A stretch of DNA of 64,000 bases from Levilactobacillus yonginensis (GCF_964065165.1 NZ_OZ061549.1:248001-312000); one strand, 5' to 3'. Positions 1 to 8,507 are shown, counted from the first letter of the stretch. Notes: generated by a model not told the origin, from the sequence alone. A program made the numbers and translations.

Positions 1-40
1 CTTCCCTGAAACCGCTACTGAAGGTTTCGAAGAAAAGTAA
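1..40 (+). CDS. 3' end of an unidentified gene (partial)
   Basis: Only the last twelve codons are visible. In the frame starting at base 2 they read FPETATEGFEEK, followed by a TAA at 38-40. The acidic tail is too short to assign to a family. The assignment as coding rests on the open frame running in from the left edge and on the lack of any other use for these bases. No terminator lies directly after the stop. The structured RNA domain begins 22 bases later, so that RNA may be the 3' untranslated region of this gene. Confidence 0.45.
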   Translation, partial: FPETATEGFEEK

Positions 41-62
41 TTTAGTAGGTCATGGCGTCTCC

Positions 63-231
63 GGTTGGCCGGCTCAGCACCTGCCGTGGGGACCGGAACA
101 AGCCGGAAAGCGGTCTTGTCCCTCGACTTGAAGCCACGGAAAGTCACCGCGTCTTCAAGCTCGTCCCGTGTTAGTTACCTGAAAATCACAGGCAACTAAC
201 ACTGACACGGCTGGTGTTGACCCGGCCAACC
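63..231 (+). ncRNA. Structured RNA domain, copy 1 (unassigned family)
   Basis: The segment folds into a closing helix P1 (63-88 with 206-231, 24 of 26 positions paired). P1 encloses a helix GGGAC/GTCCC (89-93 with 163-167), which holds two hairpins: P2 (95-102 with 115-122, inner CCG/CGG) and P3 (127-133 with 153-159). A further hairpin, P4 (168-176 with 194-202, inner CCTG/CAGG), lies beside it. The same architecture recurs at 7345-7518 with mostly different bases in the helices, which is covariation. Bases 87-128 match 7369-7410 at 35 of 42 positions. I do not recognise the family. It is not tmRNA, RNase P, SRP RNA or a T-box by motif. It could be an independent sRNA, a 3' UTR element or a leader; the strand is inferred from the flanking genes and terminator. 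Confidence 0.62.
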
Positions 232-460
232 TCCGCAACGAATGACCTCTATCGGCCATTCAGATAAGAGTCATTATTCAACATTTGTTTTAGGTTGACT
301 AATGGCTAGCGAGTAATTGCGAAGGTTTATCCCTATCAATCGAAGTACGCGTTATGAGGCAAGTTGATACTAGACTTTGATCTCACCTTGGTGGCAATGA
401 AATCCTGTGTAAGCCGGCAAAGTGACTGACCACGCTGGATTTAGAATTTAGCTAAAAAAT
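232..460 (+). other. Non-coding stretch between RNA domain 1 and its terminator
   Basis: No start codon with a ribosome binding site is present. Near its beginning a hairpin can form (AATGAC at 241-246 with GTCATT at 270-275, extended by CTCTATC with GATAAGAG). The rest shows short possible helices but no strong fold by eye. It is probably the 3' part of the same transcript as the structured domain, which would then be about 460 bases long. Confidence 0.35.
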
Positions 461-521
461 AAGAAGTGCTATGAGAACTATCTCGTTCATTGGGAGAGGT
501 GGTTAGCGTAGCACTTCTTTT
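461..521 (+). terminator. Terminator-like hairpin after RNA domain 1
   Basis: A perfect 11-base stem (AAGAAGTGCTA at 461-471 with its complement at 509-519) carries a long loop that is itself partly paired. It is followed by a short T tract. It separates the structured RNA region from the cold-shock gene promoter. Confidence 0.6.
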
Positions 522-574
522 ATGTGACAAATTAATTGTGGTGCCGAATATAATGCCACAATAAGTGTCCCGGT

Positions 575-603
575 TTGCGGTCATCAGCGCAAGCGAGTAT
601 AAT
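575..603 (+). promoter_or_regulatory. Promoter of the csp-nudF-mtnN-iscS operon
   Basis: TTGCGG at 575-580, a 17-base spacer and a perfect TATAAT at 598-603. Transcription should start near 610, leaving a short leader before the csp ribosome binding site. This rules out the longer reading frame that opens at 575. A second TATAAT at 549-554 lacks a good -35 element. Confidence 0.75.
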
Positions 604-628
604 TTGTGCTATGTATGGGAGGGATACC

Positions 629-853
629 ATGTTAACCGGAAAAGTAAAGAGTTATAGCGAACAACGCGGCTTTGGATTCATTACGACACCCGCAGACGGC
701 GACATTTTCGTCTACTACACGGCCATCGTTGGTGAAGGCTTTAAAAAGCTAGAAGTTGGTCAAACGGTACAATTTGTGGTTGTCCAAGGGTTGCGTGGCC
801 TCCAAGCGGCTAAAGTAACACCCGTTGTGACGGGCTCCACTGAGGAGGCTTAA
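629..853 (+). CDS. csp: Cold-shock-domain protein (CspA family)
   Basis: A 74-residue single-stranded nucleic-acid-binding protein, the usual cold-shock size. The RNP1 motif reads RGFGFI after the start LTGKVKSYSEQ. The RNP2 position reads IFVYYTAI, where most relatives have VFVHYSAI, so the usual His is Tyr. Start: ATG at 629 follows GGGAGGG at 617-623; earlier in-frame codons overlap the promoter. It is the first gene of a run that continues without terminator to 3983, and its last codons contain the ribosome binding site of the Nudix gene. The likely role is RNA chaperoning or antitermination; the target is unknown. Confidence 0.88.
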   Translation: MLTGKVKSYSEQRGFGFITTPADGDIFVYYTAIVGEGFKKLEVGQTVQFVVVQGLRGLQAAKVTPVVTGSTEEA

Positions 854-854
854 C

Positions 855-1397
855 ATGGACTTAGAAGAACACGTTGAGAATACCGAAGAGATTTACGACG
901 GTTCCATTTTGAAATTGGAACGCCAAGAGGTCCGGTTACCCGACGGTAAACAAGCCTTTCGGGAAATCGTGCGACACTCTGGCGCGGTAGGCATTTTGGC
1001 CCTGACGGCGGACAATCAAATGATTCTGGAAAAACAGTGGCGTGCGCCGGTTGCGGCAGTGACACTGGAAATTCCTGCAGGTAAGCTGGACAGTCGGGAT
1101 GCCGATAACGTTGAACACGCCGTTAAGCGGGAGTTAAACGAAGAGATTCGGATGCAACCAGGGCAGTTAAAACGAATTACCGGTTTCTATTCCACTGTCG
1201 GATTTTCGGATGAATACATGACGCTGTTCTTAGCCACTGACTTGCAGCCCGTTCAAACCGAGCTGCCGCGCGATAAGGGTGAAAACCTGGAGTTGCTCAC
1301 GGTGACAAAGAAACAAGCGCAAGCCATGGTTGAGCGTGGCGAAATCAACGACGCCAAGACGATTACGGCCATCTATTACTGGCTATTACAGAAGTAG
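855..1397 (+). CDS. nudF: ADP-ribose pyrophosphatase (Nudix hydrolase)
   Basis: A 180-residue Nudix hydrolase resembling NudF, which splits ADP-ribose into AMP and ribose 5-phosphate. The N-terminal beta domain is followed by the Nudix box at about residues 75-98. The box begins GKLDSRDADNV and ends RELNEE. Compared with the consensus GX5EX7REUXEEXGU, the first Glu is Asp, two extra residues appear before REL, and the last Gly is Arg. The metal-binding RE..EE core is intact, so activity is expected. ATG at 855 follows GAGGAGG at 842-848. It lies one base after the csp stop codon, in the same operon. Confidence 0.88.
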   Translation: MDLEEHVENTEEIYDGSILKLERQEVRLPDGKQAFREIVRHSGAVGILALTADNQMILEKQWRAPVAAVTLEIPAGKLDSRDADNVEHAVKRELNEEIRMQPGQLKRITGFYSTVGFSDEYMTLFLATDLQPVQTELPRDKGENLELLTVTKKQAQAMVERGEINDAKTITAIYYWLLQK

Positions 1398-1406
1398 GTG
1401 ACAGCG

Positions 1407-1706
1407 ATGCATTCGGATGACCAACAGACTAGTGATCGGCCCAAAACCCGGGCAGACTATCGCCGTGAACAAGAGCAGGCGGAGCACGAATTTCAGGAAC
1501 GGGACCGAAAACGGGTTCAGGTAGAAAAGGAATATGCGCGCCGGCACGGCAATGAACCAGCTAATGATGAACGTCCCGAGGAACAGCGAGTCAACCCAAC
1601 TGAAAGCAAACAAAAACGGTTGGGCCACCGCTTAAATTGGGCCATTTTTTGGCTACTAGTTTTAATCATTATTGTTTACGTAATACTATTTTTTGTAGAA
1701 ATTTAA
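1407..1706 (+). CDS. Small C-terminally anchored membrane protein, unknown function
   Basis: A protein of 99 residues. The first 70 or so are very hydrophilic and charged, rich in Arg, Glu and Gln (REQEQAEHEFQERDRKR), and probably helical or disordered. A single hydrophobic segment near the C-terminus (WAIFWLLVLIIIVYVILFF) should anchor it with the N-terminus in the cytoplasm. I recognise no named family. The GTG at 1398 is an alternative start directly after the nudF stop; ATG at 1407 is preferred because AGGTG lies six bases before it. It is co-transcribed with nudF and mtnN. Confidence 0.72.
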   Translation: MHSDDQQTSDRPKTRADYRREQEQAEHEFQERDRKRVQVEKEYARRHGNEPANDERPEEQRVNPTESKQKRLGHRLNWAIFWLLVLIIIVYVILFFVEI

Positions 1707-1723
1707 GGAGTGGAACACAGCAC

Positions 1724-2416
1724 ATGACATTTGGAATTCTCTGCGCCATGGAAGAAGAAATTAAAGAACTGCACGATGCCCTGGAAGACGGTCAAACGAC
1801 TGACGTTCACGGGTTAGAGTTTTATCAAGGAACGATTCACGGCCAACAGGTTGTGTTAGTGCGTTCCGGTATTGGTAAGGTTGAAGCTGGTTTGACAACC
1901 GCCTTGCTGATTACCCAATTCAACGTGGACATCGTTATCAACTCCGGTTCTGCTGGGGCCTTAGCGCCTGACTTGAATATTGGTGACGTGGTGGTTTCGA
2001 CGGAAACGGCCTATCACGATGCCGATGCCCGGGCCTTTGGCTACGAATACGGCCAATTACCCCAACAACCAGCGCGGTTCGCAGCCTCCAAGGAGTGGGG
2101 TCAAAAGATCGTGGCCGCTGCTGCTGACACGGGTTTGAAGACGAAACTGGGGCTGATTGTATCTGGCGACCAGTTCTTAAACAGTCCGGAAACGATTAAG
2201 GACATCATGGGTCACTTCCCGGACGCATTGTCTGGTGAAATGGAAGGGGCCGCTGTGGGTCAAGTTGCCCACCAATTTGACGTCCCTTACGTGGTCGTCC
2301 GGGCAATGTCTGACAATGCCGATAATGATTCCGGTGTTAATTTTGATGACTTTATCGTTGATGCGGGGCATCGTTCCGCACAAATGTTACTGGACCTGCT
2401 AGCCGCACAGAACTAG
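1724..2416 (+). CDS. mtnN: 5'-methylthioadenosine/S-adenosylhomocysteine nucleosidase
   Basis: A 230-residue enzyme that hydrolyses the glycosidic bond of methylthioadenosine and S-adenosylhomocysteine, releasing adenine. This is needed for methyl-cycle recycling and supplies the precursor for LuxS. Residues matching the known active site are visible: Glu12 in MEEEIK, Glu174 in GEMEGAAVG and Asp197 in RAMSDNAD, at the same numbers as in E. coli. ATG at 1724 follows AAGGAG at 1705-1710 at a rather long distance of 13 bases. An upstream frame opening at 1637 overlaps the membrane protein gene and is not needed. Confidence 0.96.
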   Translation: MTFGILCAMEEEIKELHDALEDGQTTDVHGLEFYQGTIHGQQVVLVRSGIGKVEAGLTTALLITQFNVDIVINSGSAGALAPDLNIGDVVVSTETAYHDADARAFGYEYGQLPQQPARFAASKEWGQKIVAAAADTGLKTKLGLIVSGDQFLNSPETIKDIMGHFPDALSGEMEGAAVGQVAHQFDVPYVVVRAMSDNADNDSGVNFDDFIVDAGHRSAQMLLDLLAAQN

Positions 2417-2443
2417 TTCAGGTTAATTCAGGAGGTTTTTAGG

Positions 2444-3640
2444 GTGCAAGAGGTTCATGTAAGTAATAATAATGCTGTCCGGGAAATCTACCTGGACAAC
2501 GCCGCCACGACACCAATGGCCCCAGAGGTTTTGGCAGAGATGACGGATAAGATGGCCAACGTTTACGGCAACGCCTCGACGTTGTACGGGTTAGGGCGAC
2601 AGGCCCACACCTTGATGGAAAATAGTCGACAAGTAATTGCCAACAGCATCAACGCTGCCCACGATGAAGAAATCATCTTCACTAGTGGTGGGAGTGAGGG
2701 CGATAACACCGCCATCACTCAGACGGCGTTGACCCGCCAGTCCTTAGGCAAACACATCATCTCGACCGCAGTGGAGCACGAAGCTGTGTTACGGCCACTA
2801 CATGCGTTGGAAGAAAAAGGATTTGAAGTCACGTATCTTCCCGTTGATGAGCATGGTCGAATCAGTTTGGACGACTTCAAGGCGGCTCTCCGTGATGACA
2901 CCATTTTGGTGACGATCATGATGGGGAACAATGAAGTAGGAAGTCGGATGCCAATTCACGAGATTGGTGAGATCTTAAAGGATCACCAGGCTTGGTTCCA
3001 TACGGATGCCGTTCAGGCTTACGGCTCGTTGGATATTGACGTGCAGGCAGATCACATTGATTTACTGTCGACGTCCGCCCACAAAATCAATGGTCCTAAG
3101 ATGATTGGTTTCCTGTACAAACGGGAAGGGGTCAACTTTCCTAGCCTGATCAAGGGTGGCGACCAAGAGGAAAAGCGGCGGGCCGGTACGGAAAACGTCC
3201 CAGCCATTGCCGGCTTTGCCAATGCCGTTGAACTGTTGACACCAGCCGCTAAGGAAGAAAAACGGGTCCGTTTCCACGGCTTCAAGGAGCAGGTTGTGAA
3301 GGGGTTAACCGCCAATGGTGTCGACTTCGATATCAACGGTTCCCTGGAAGGTGAAAACTTGGAACACGTGTTGAACATCTGGATCAAGGGTATTTCGACC
3401 TACGTGATGCAAACCAACCTTGATCTGGCTGGTATCGCCGTTTCTGGTGGTTCTGCATGTACCGCTGGCTCAATCGAGCCATCACACGTGCTGACCGCTA
3501 TGTTTGGTGAAGACAGTCCCCGGATTGCTGAGTCGATTCGCTTGTCATTTGGTCAGCAGACGACGAGTGCGGAAATCGATGCGTTTATTAAAAATGTGAG
3601 CGCCATTGTGAAGCGTCTATCACACAGTGAGGTGAAGTAG
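2444..3640 (+). CDS. iscS: Cysteine desulfurase (IscS/NifS type)
   Basis: A 398-residue PLP enzyme that takes sulfur from cysteine. The PLP Lys is Lys214 in SAHKINGPK, the cofactor-stacking His is His112 in VEHEAVL, and the persulfide Cys is Cys339 in SGGSACTAGS. The GTG start at 2444 has AGGAGG at 2431-2436. With DUF1831 next and mnmA a little further on, the likely job is to feed sulfur to MnmA for 2-thiouridine in tRNA, like Bacillus YrvO. This role is inferred from context. Confidence 0.93.
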   Translation: MQEVHVSNNNAVREIYLDNAATTPMAPEVLAEMTDKMANVYGNASTLYGLGRQAHTLMENSRQVIANSINAAHDEEIIFTSGGSEGDNTAITQTALTRQSLGKHIISTAVEHEAVLRPLHALEEKGFEVTYLPVDEHGRISLDDFKAALRDDTILVTIMMGNNEVGSRMPIHEIGEILKDHQAWFHTDAVQAYGSLDIDVQADHIDLLSTSAHKINGPKMIGFLYKREGVNFPSLIKGGDQEEKRRAGTENVPAIAGFANAVELLTPAAKEEKRVRFHGFKEQVVKGLTANGVDFDINGSLEGENLEHVLNIWIKGISTYVMQTNLDLAGIAVSGGSACTAGSIEPSHVLTAMFGEDSPRIAESIRLSFGQQTTSAEIDAFIKNVSAIVKRLSHSEVK

Positions 3641-3641
3641 G

Positions 3642-3983
3642 ATGTTATTTGAGAAGACAATGCAAGTTGATGGTGATACGGATACGTATGAGCTTCACCC
3701 CAACGTGAAGCCATATGCACTGAAAGATGTCGGGTTCCAGGTCTCCAATGCGGGGAACTATACGCTCGAACGTTCTGTAGATCCGACGTCACCTTACAAC
3801 AAAAATCAAATGTTAAAAGTTGTCGTGGCTAAGGATTTGAGCGGCTTTAAGATGTCCACGACCAATGCGTCTGGTAACGCGCGGGTCAATATTTTCAAGG
3901 GTGCCCATGCCGAAGGTAACGTAGAACAGTATCACTTTATTCTGCAAAACTTGATTGACCGTGAGATTTTACAAAAGAAGTAG
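3642..3983 (+). CDS. DUF1831 protein, partner of cysteine desulfurase
   Basis: A 113-residue cytosolic protein matching the DUF1831 family, which in lactobacilli commonly sits directly after a cysteine desulfurase. Only one base separates it from that gene, and GAGGTG at 3629-3634 overlaps the end of it. The sequence has no Cys, so it is not a sulfur carrier itself. It has a mixed alpha/beta pattern ending in HFILQNLIDREILQKK. Function is unknown; an accessory role in sulfur transfer is inferred only from gene order. It closes the operon, being followed by a terminator. Confidence 0.85.
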   Translation: MLFEKTMQVDGDTDTYELHPNVKPYALKDVGFQVSNAGNYTLERSVDPTSPYNKNQMLKVVVAKDLSGFKMSTTNASGNARVNIFKGAHAEGNVEQYHFILQNLIDREILQKK

Positions 3984-3990
3984 TGATGTG

Positions 3991-4021
3991 GTGGTTTTCC
4001 TTAGGGAGAACCACTTTTTTT
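3991..4021 (+). terminator. Terminator of the csp-DUF1831 operon
   Basis: GTGGTTTTCC at 3991-4000 pairs with GGAGAACCAC at 4005-4014 around a four-base loop and is followed by seven T. Confidence 0.85.
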
Positions 4022-4123
4022 ACAGAAAAGGCGTGAATCAAGGGCAATTCCGGCTCTTGACACTGGTGACACAGTTGGCGATGTGGGGTGACTGGTGAGC
4101 TTTTGATTAGTTGGGGAGTGACC

Positions 4124-4139
4124 AATGATTTGAATCATT
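4124..4139 (+). promoter_or_regulatory. Operator-like palindrome upstream of the acyltransferase pair
   Basis: AATGATT-TG-AATCATT is a perfect 7-base inverted repeat with a 2-base centre. It lies ten bases upstream of the -35 element at 4150, a position suited to a transcription factor. No regulator gene is adjacent. Confidence 0.4.
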
Positions 4140-4149
4140 ATATCAATCG

Positions 4150-4178
4150 TTGACGATAATAATTAAACGCGCTAAGAT
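4150..4178 (+). promoter_or_regulatory. Promoter of the acyltransferase pair
   Basis: TTGACG at 4150-4155, a 17-base spacer and TAAGAT at 4173-4178. It makes the two acyltransferase genes an independent unit. Confidence 0.6.
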
Positions 4179-4267
4179 AAACCTATTAACTATCAGAAGA
4201 GAAAATTGGGTGTTGATTGCAGGTCAATGTAGCTTTTAAAAATTACGTAACGACGGGGGAAATAGTC

Positions 4268-5116
4268 ATGACCGAGATTGCAGGTGTCACTTTTTTTCAA
4301 CAAAAATTGACTTACCAAGAGAATCGCCAGCGCCAACAAATCCTATATTCTAAAGCGGTAAACAAGTTATTTCGGGAACAACGCGTCTATAGCCAGATTC
4401 ATTCGCAGGATTCACGGTTCAAGATTGACCAGGATAAGATTGTTGTGGGCAACCATGCCGTCATTGAACCGTATGCTGCCTTTGGTCGGGGACGAGTCCT
4501 GCATTCTATGGGGGCGTTCAGCTATTCCTGGAGCGAATTACCGGTTAACACCATCGTGGGGCGTTACTCGTCCATTGCAATTGGATCAAGTGTGATGAAT
4601 GTGAATCACGCCTTGCACCACTTTACAACTTCAAGCCTGACCTTTGATCGCTTTCATCAGCCATTTGAAGATTATCTGTCGGATCATCCGGAATTAACGT
4701 TCAATACGGTGGGGCAGGATGGTATGTATCGCATTAAGCCAGTCGTGATTGGTAATGATGTGTGGATTGGAAAAGGGTGTGTGTTTGGTAATAAAGGCAT
4801 TGTCGTGAACGATGGGGCAGTAGTTGCGGCCGGTTCACTGGTCACAAAAGATGTGCCGCCGTACGCAGTTGTGGGTGGCTGGCCGGCGAGAATAATCAAG
4901 TTTCGGTTTGACTTTGCTACCATTCATGAGCTGATGAAGCTTAAGTGGTGGCAGTATGACTTCGGTCAGTTTCAAGGAATTGAAGTTAAAGAAGATATTA
5001 CAGACTTCATTCAAAAAATACGGACCCTTCAGGATCAAGGCCAGCTAACGCCCTATGCACCAGCACCATTAACGTTAGGAACGATTCAGGCGGCTGCGAA
5101 GCGGGAGGTGGAGTAG
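4268..5116 (+). CDS. Left-handed beta-helix acyltransferase, XAT/CatB-like (tandem copy 1)
   Basis: A 282-residue protein with hexapeptide-repeat character from about residue 85 to 215. The run [19 protein letters not shown] and the later [13 protein letters not shown] plus [21 protein letters not shown] are typical of xenobiotic/serine/CatB acetyltransferases. His114 in NVNHAL is at the position of the catalytic His. The N-terminal 80 residues and a C-terminal helical part are extra to the minimal enzyme. ATG at 4268 is supported by GGGGGA just upstream and by alignment with the next protein (TFFQQKL against TFFQKEI). The acceptor is unknown; polysaccharide or sugar-nucleotide modification is a guess. 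It forms a unit with the next gene. Confidence 0.82.
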   Translation: MTEIAGVTFFQQKLTYQENRQRQQILYSKAVNKLFREQRVYSQIHSQDSRFKIDQDKIVVGNHAVIEPYAAFGRGRVLHSMGAFSYSWSELPVNTIVGRYSSIAIGSSVMNVNHALHHFTTSSLTFDRFHQPFEDYLSDHPELTFNTVGQDGMYRIKPVVIGNDVWIGKGCVFGNKGIVVNDGAVVAAGSLVTKDVPPYAVVGGWPARIIKFRFDFATIHELMKLKWWQYDFGQFQGIEVKEDITDFIQKIRTLQDQGQLTPYAPAPLTLGTIQAAAKREVE

Positions 5117-5956
5117 ATGGCAAAGGTGATTCAACACAATACGTTTTTCCAGAAGGAAATCAGTCTTCAGTCGCTGCCTCGGGCAATCGTACTGCCATTT
5201 CAGACCGAAGTAGCTGAATGCTTACACCAATCGCACGTCTATACCCGCTTTAATTCAGCAGATCAACGTTTCAGCCTAGATGTCGATCGCATCAGAGTGG
5301 GGCAGAACGTGGCAATCGAACCTTTTACGACCTTTGGTTCGGGGAACCACTTTTTCACCATGGGCGCATTTAGTTACTCCTGGAGCCAGTTGCCAGTGAA
5401 CACTCTGGTAGGACGCTACACATCCATTGGTAGCCGTGTCCGACAAATGGGACATAATCACCCGTTACAGCGGTTTACAACGTCCAGTGTGAGTTTTGAC
5501 AGTCATATTCAGGCGTACCAAGACCATTTGCAAGCTGAATCAACGGACTTTCAGACGGTGGCCAACCCGGAGACAACGGTAAAACCAGTCGTCATTGGCA
5601 ACGATGTGATGGTTGGGGATGACGTGGTCTTTGGCAATGGTGGTGTTGTTGTGAGCGATGGGGCGGTGGTGGCAGCCGGTAGTCTGGTAACCCACGATGT
5701 CCCACCGTACGCAGTCGTGGCAGGCTGGCCAGCTCGTGTGATCAAATACCGATTTAACTTTAAGACGATTGATAAGCTGCTGGACTTGCGCTGGTGGCAG
5801 TATGATTTTGCAAGGTTCACAGGGGTTCAGGCGGATGGTCCTATCAGTGAATTTATCGATCAGATAGAAACGTTGGTATCTCAGGCAGTTCTGACCACCT
5901 ATGCTCCCCAACCGTTGACCACGGCAATGTTGCAGGGGGCCTTGCGTGAATCGTGA
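5117..5956 (+). CDS. Left-handed beta-helix acyltransferase, XAT/CatB-like (tandem copy 2)
   Basis: A 279-residue paralogue of the preceding protein along its whole length. Shared stretches include AFSYSWS.LPVNT.VGRY.SI and [20 protein letters not shown], and both end a conserved segment with WWQYDF. The likely catalytic His lies in MGHNHPL (His113 or His115). The ATG directly follows the upstream TAG with no gap, so the two are probably translated together and may form a hetero-trimer. Divergence between copies is clearest in the hexapeptide coil ([16 protein letters not shown]), suggesting different substrates. A terminator follows at 5982. Confidence 0.82.
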   Translation: MAKVIQHNTFFQKEISLQSLPRAIVLPFQTEVAECLHQSHVYTRFNSADQRFSLDVDRIRVGQNVAIEPFTTFGSGNHFFTMGAFSYSWSQLPVNTLVGRYTSIGSRVRQMGHNHPLQRFTTSSVSFDSHIQAYQDHLQAESTDFQTVANPETTVKPVVIGNDVMVGDDVVFGNGGVVVSDGAVVAAGSLVTHDVPPYAVVAGWPARVIKYRFNFKTIDKLLDLRWWQYDFARFTGVQADGPISEFIDQIETLVSQAVLTTYAPQPLTTAMLQGALRES

Positions 5957-5981
5957 AATAAATTGGTGACAGGAGAAATTG

Positions 5982-6010
5982 CGTAGTCGAGCGAGAGACT
6001 ACGTTTTTTT
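5982..6010 (+). terminator. Terminator of the acyltransferase pair
   Basis: CGTAGTC at 5982-5988 pairs with GACTACG at 5997-6003, followed by seven T. Confidence 0.88.
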
Positions 6011-6083
6011 CGTGTCAGTAGTGGGCAGATTACCCACCAAGGCGTTTTCATAGTTAACAGAATGGTGAAAGGATACGCCAGGC

Positions 6084-6112
6084 TTGCAAAACGGCTGGAG
6101 AATGGGTAAACT
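6084..6112 (+). promoter_or_regulatory. Promoter of mnmA
   Basis: TTGCAA at 6084-6089, a 17-base spacer and TAAACT at 6107-6112. The leader of about 65 bases contains GATTCT-CC-AGAATC at 6148-6161. Part of that palindrome can also pair with CTGGAGAAT at 6095-6103, inside the promoter spacer. Confidence 0.55.
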
Positions 6113-6114
6113 AG

Positions 6115-7311
<1,197 letters not shown>

Positions 7312-7344
7312 TTTGTTGTTTTACTGTCCGCAATTGCTGTTTCC

Positions 7345-7518
7345 GGTCGGCAAAAATGGCGTCTGTTGTGGGGACCGGAGCAAGCCATAGTGCGGTCTTG
7401 CTCCTCGACTGGGAGCCTCAGAAGTTCACTGAGTCTTCCAGCTCGTCCCATGGCCTAAGCTTGGGATAATTCGCCCAAGCTAACGCCATCGACACAACCG
7501 ACACCATCTTTGCCAACC
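7345..7518 (+). ncRNA. Structured RNA domain, copy 2 (unassigned family)
   Basis: This segment has the same architecture as bases 63-231. The P1 closing helix (7345-7370 with 7493-7518) has 22 of 26 positions in Watson-Crick pairs. The inner helix GGGAC/GTCCC (7371-7375 with 7445-7449) encloses P2 (7377-7384 with 7397-7404, perfect) and P3 (7409-7415 with 7435-7441, then CTCAG/CTGAG). P4 pairs 7450-7454 with 7485-7489 and 7458-7465 with 7474-7481. A clear compensatory change is A98-T119 in copy 1 against G7380-C7401 here. P3 and P4 differ almost completely in sequence between copies yet still pair. It begins 33 bases after the mnmA stop; a separate promoter is not evident. Confidence 0.65.
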
Positions 7519-7672
7519 TCCAGCTACGAAGCTGAATTGAAGCTCAGTTAATCTGGTTCATTGGTCAGCCATGTAGTGTTGAGGGTGTCATTGAAAAATG
7601 GGAGCAGGGTTGTATCACTTTTCTTGGTGGTGCAAGCGTTCAGCCAACAGCCATAACCAAAATATTAACAAG
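7519..7672 (+). other. Non-coding stretch between RNA domain 2 and its terminator
   Basis: There is no supported reading frame. It is presumably the 3' part of the RNA 2 transcript, which would then be roughly 370 bases. It shares CTTGGTGG with the equivalent region of copy 1 but little else that I can align. Confidence 0.3.
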
Positions 7673-7712
7673 TCCCACCGAGCCGGTTTGACCGGTTTGG
7701 TGGGATTTTTTT
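7673..7712 (+). terminator. Terminator after RNA domain 2
   Basis: A 14-pair stem (7673-7686 with 7692-7705, including two G-T pairs) with a five-base loop is followed by seven T. This is a very strong intrinsic terminator. Confidence 0.92.
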
Positions 7713-7739
7713 CGGTATAATGGGGGTAGACGGCAGTTC

Positions 7740-7760
7740 ACGGGAATTATTCCCGTTTTT
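7740..7760 (+). terminator. Second, short terminator before the phosphatase gene
   Basis: ACGGGAA at 7740-7746 pairs perfectly with TTCCCGT at 7750-7756 around TTA, followed by T residues. A lone TATAAT at 7716-7721 lies between the two terminators, so a very short transcript could start and stop here. No good -35 element goes with it. Confidence 0.6.
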
Positions 7761-7774
7761 CTGAAGGAGTTTCT

Positions 7775-7802
7775 TTGAAAACTCATGAAAAACTGGCATA
7801 AT
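7775..7802 (+). promoter_or_regulatory. Promoter of the phosphatase-TPR-recD2 operon
   Basis: TTGAAA at 7775-7780, a 16-base spacer and CATAAT at 7797-7802. Confidence 0.6.
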
Positions 7803-7841
7803 ATAGGTTATGTGATTAGACGGAAAGGACGGCAATAATCA

Positions 7842-8498
7842 GTGAAATTATACTTTATTCGCCATGGTAAGACGCAGTGGAATTTGGAGGGACGGTTTCA
7901 GGGAGCTGGCGGTGATTCACCGCTACTAACTGAAAGCTACCAGCAAATGGTCCAAGTTGGTCGGTATCTGAAGGGAATTCCTTTTCAGCATGCGTATTCA
8001 AGTCCCATCAAACGGGCACGAATCACAGCGCAGCACGTGGTTAGGGAACTGCATCAACACGTTCCATTGACACTGATGAGTCGCCTAGAAGAGTTTCATT
8101 TAGGCAAGCTAGAGGGGATGGCCTTCGATGATGTGAAGACCAAATATCCCGCTGAGCTGGATGGTTTTCGGAATCATCCCGATCAGTACGACACCAGTCA
8201 GGTTGGCGGGGAGAACTTTACTGAGGTCATTGACCGCATGACTCCCGGTATTCAGGCTATCGTGGCGGCCAATCCCAACCCTAGCGACAACGTCCTGGTG
8301 TTCAGCCACGGTGCGGCCCTTAACGCTGAGATTAACGCATTGCTTGGTACACCGCTAGCTGACCTGCGGAAACGTGGTGGCTTACGGAATACTAGTGTGA
8401 CGGTGCTTGAGACCAGTGATGGGCAGAACTTCGAGCTGATTGACTGGAACAATACCAGCTTTTTGACAGCAACGGCCAAGCCGACCGATACGATTTAG
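7842..8498 (+). CDS. Histidine phosphatase (phosphoglycerate mutase family)
   Basis: A 218-residue enzyme of the histidine phosphatase superfamily. The catalytic RHGKT follows immediately on the start (KLYFIRHGKTQWN). The second catalytic motif is FSHGAAL near residue 150, and the acidic residue lies in RLEEFHLGKLEGM. It is probably a broad or cofactor-independent sugar-phosphate phosphatase rather than glycolytic mutase, because the residues framing the active site differ from GpmA. GTG at 7842 is the start, with AAAGGA upstream. It is followed after nine bases by the TPR protein. Confidence 0.88.
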   Translation: MKLYFIRHGKTQWNLEGRFQGAGGDSPLLTESYQQMVQVGRYLKGIPFQHAYSSPIKRARITAQHVVRELHQHVPLTLMSRLEEFHLGKLEGMAFDDVKTKYPAELDGFRNHPDQYDTSQVGGENFTEVIDRMTPGIQAIVAANPNPSDNVLVFSHGAALNAEINALLGTPLADLRKRGGLRNTSVTVLETSDGQNFELIDWNNTSFLTATAKPTDTI

Positions 8499-8507
8499 AG
8501 GTTAAAA

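Noticed and set aside
63..521. RNA domain 1 as tmRNA, RNase P RNA, SRP RNA or a T-box leader
   Set aside because: The signature sequences of these RNAs (for example the RNase P GAGGAAAGTCC block, the tmRNA acceptor end and tag frame, the T-box TGGNACCGCG) are absent in both copies.
575..628. Longer N-terminus for the cold-shock protein
   Set aside because: The extra codons overlap the promoter (TTGCGG-17-TATAAT), so they cannot be transcribed from it; the product is full length from ATG 629.
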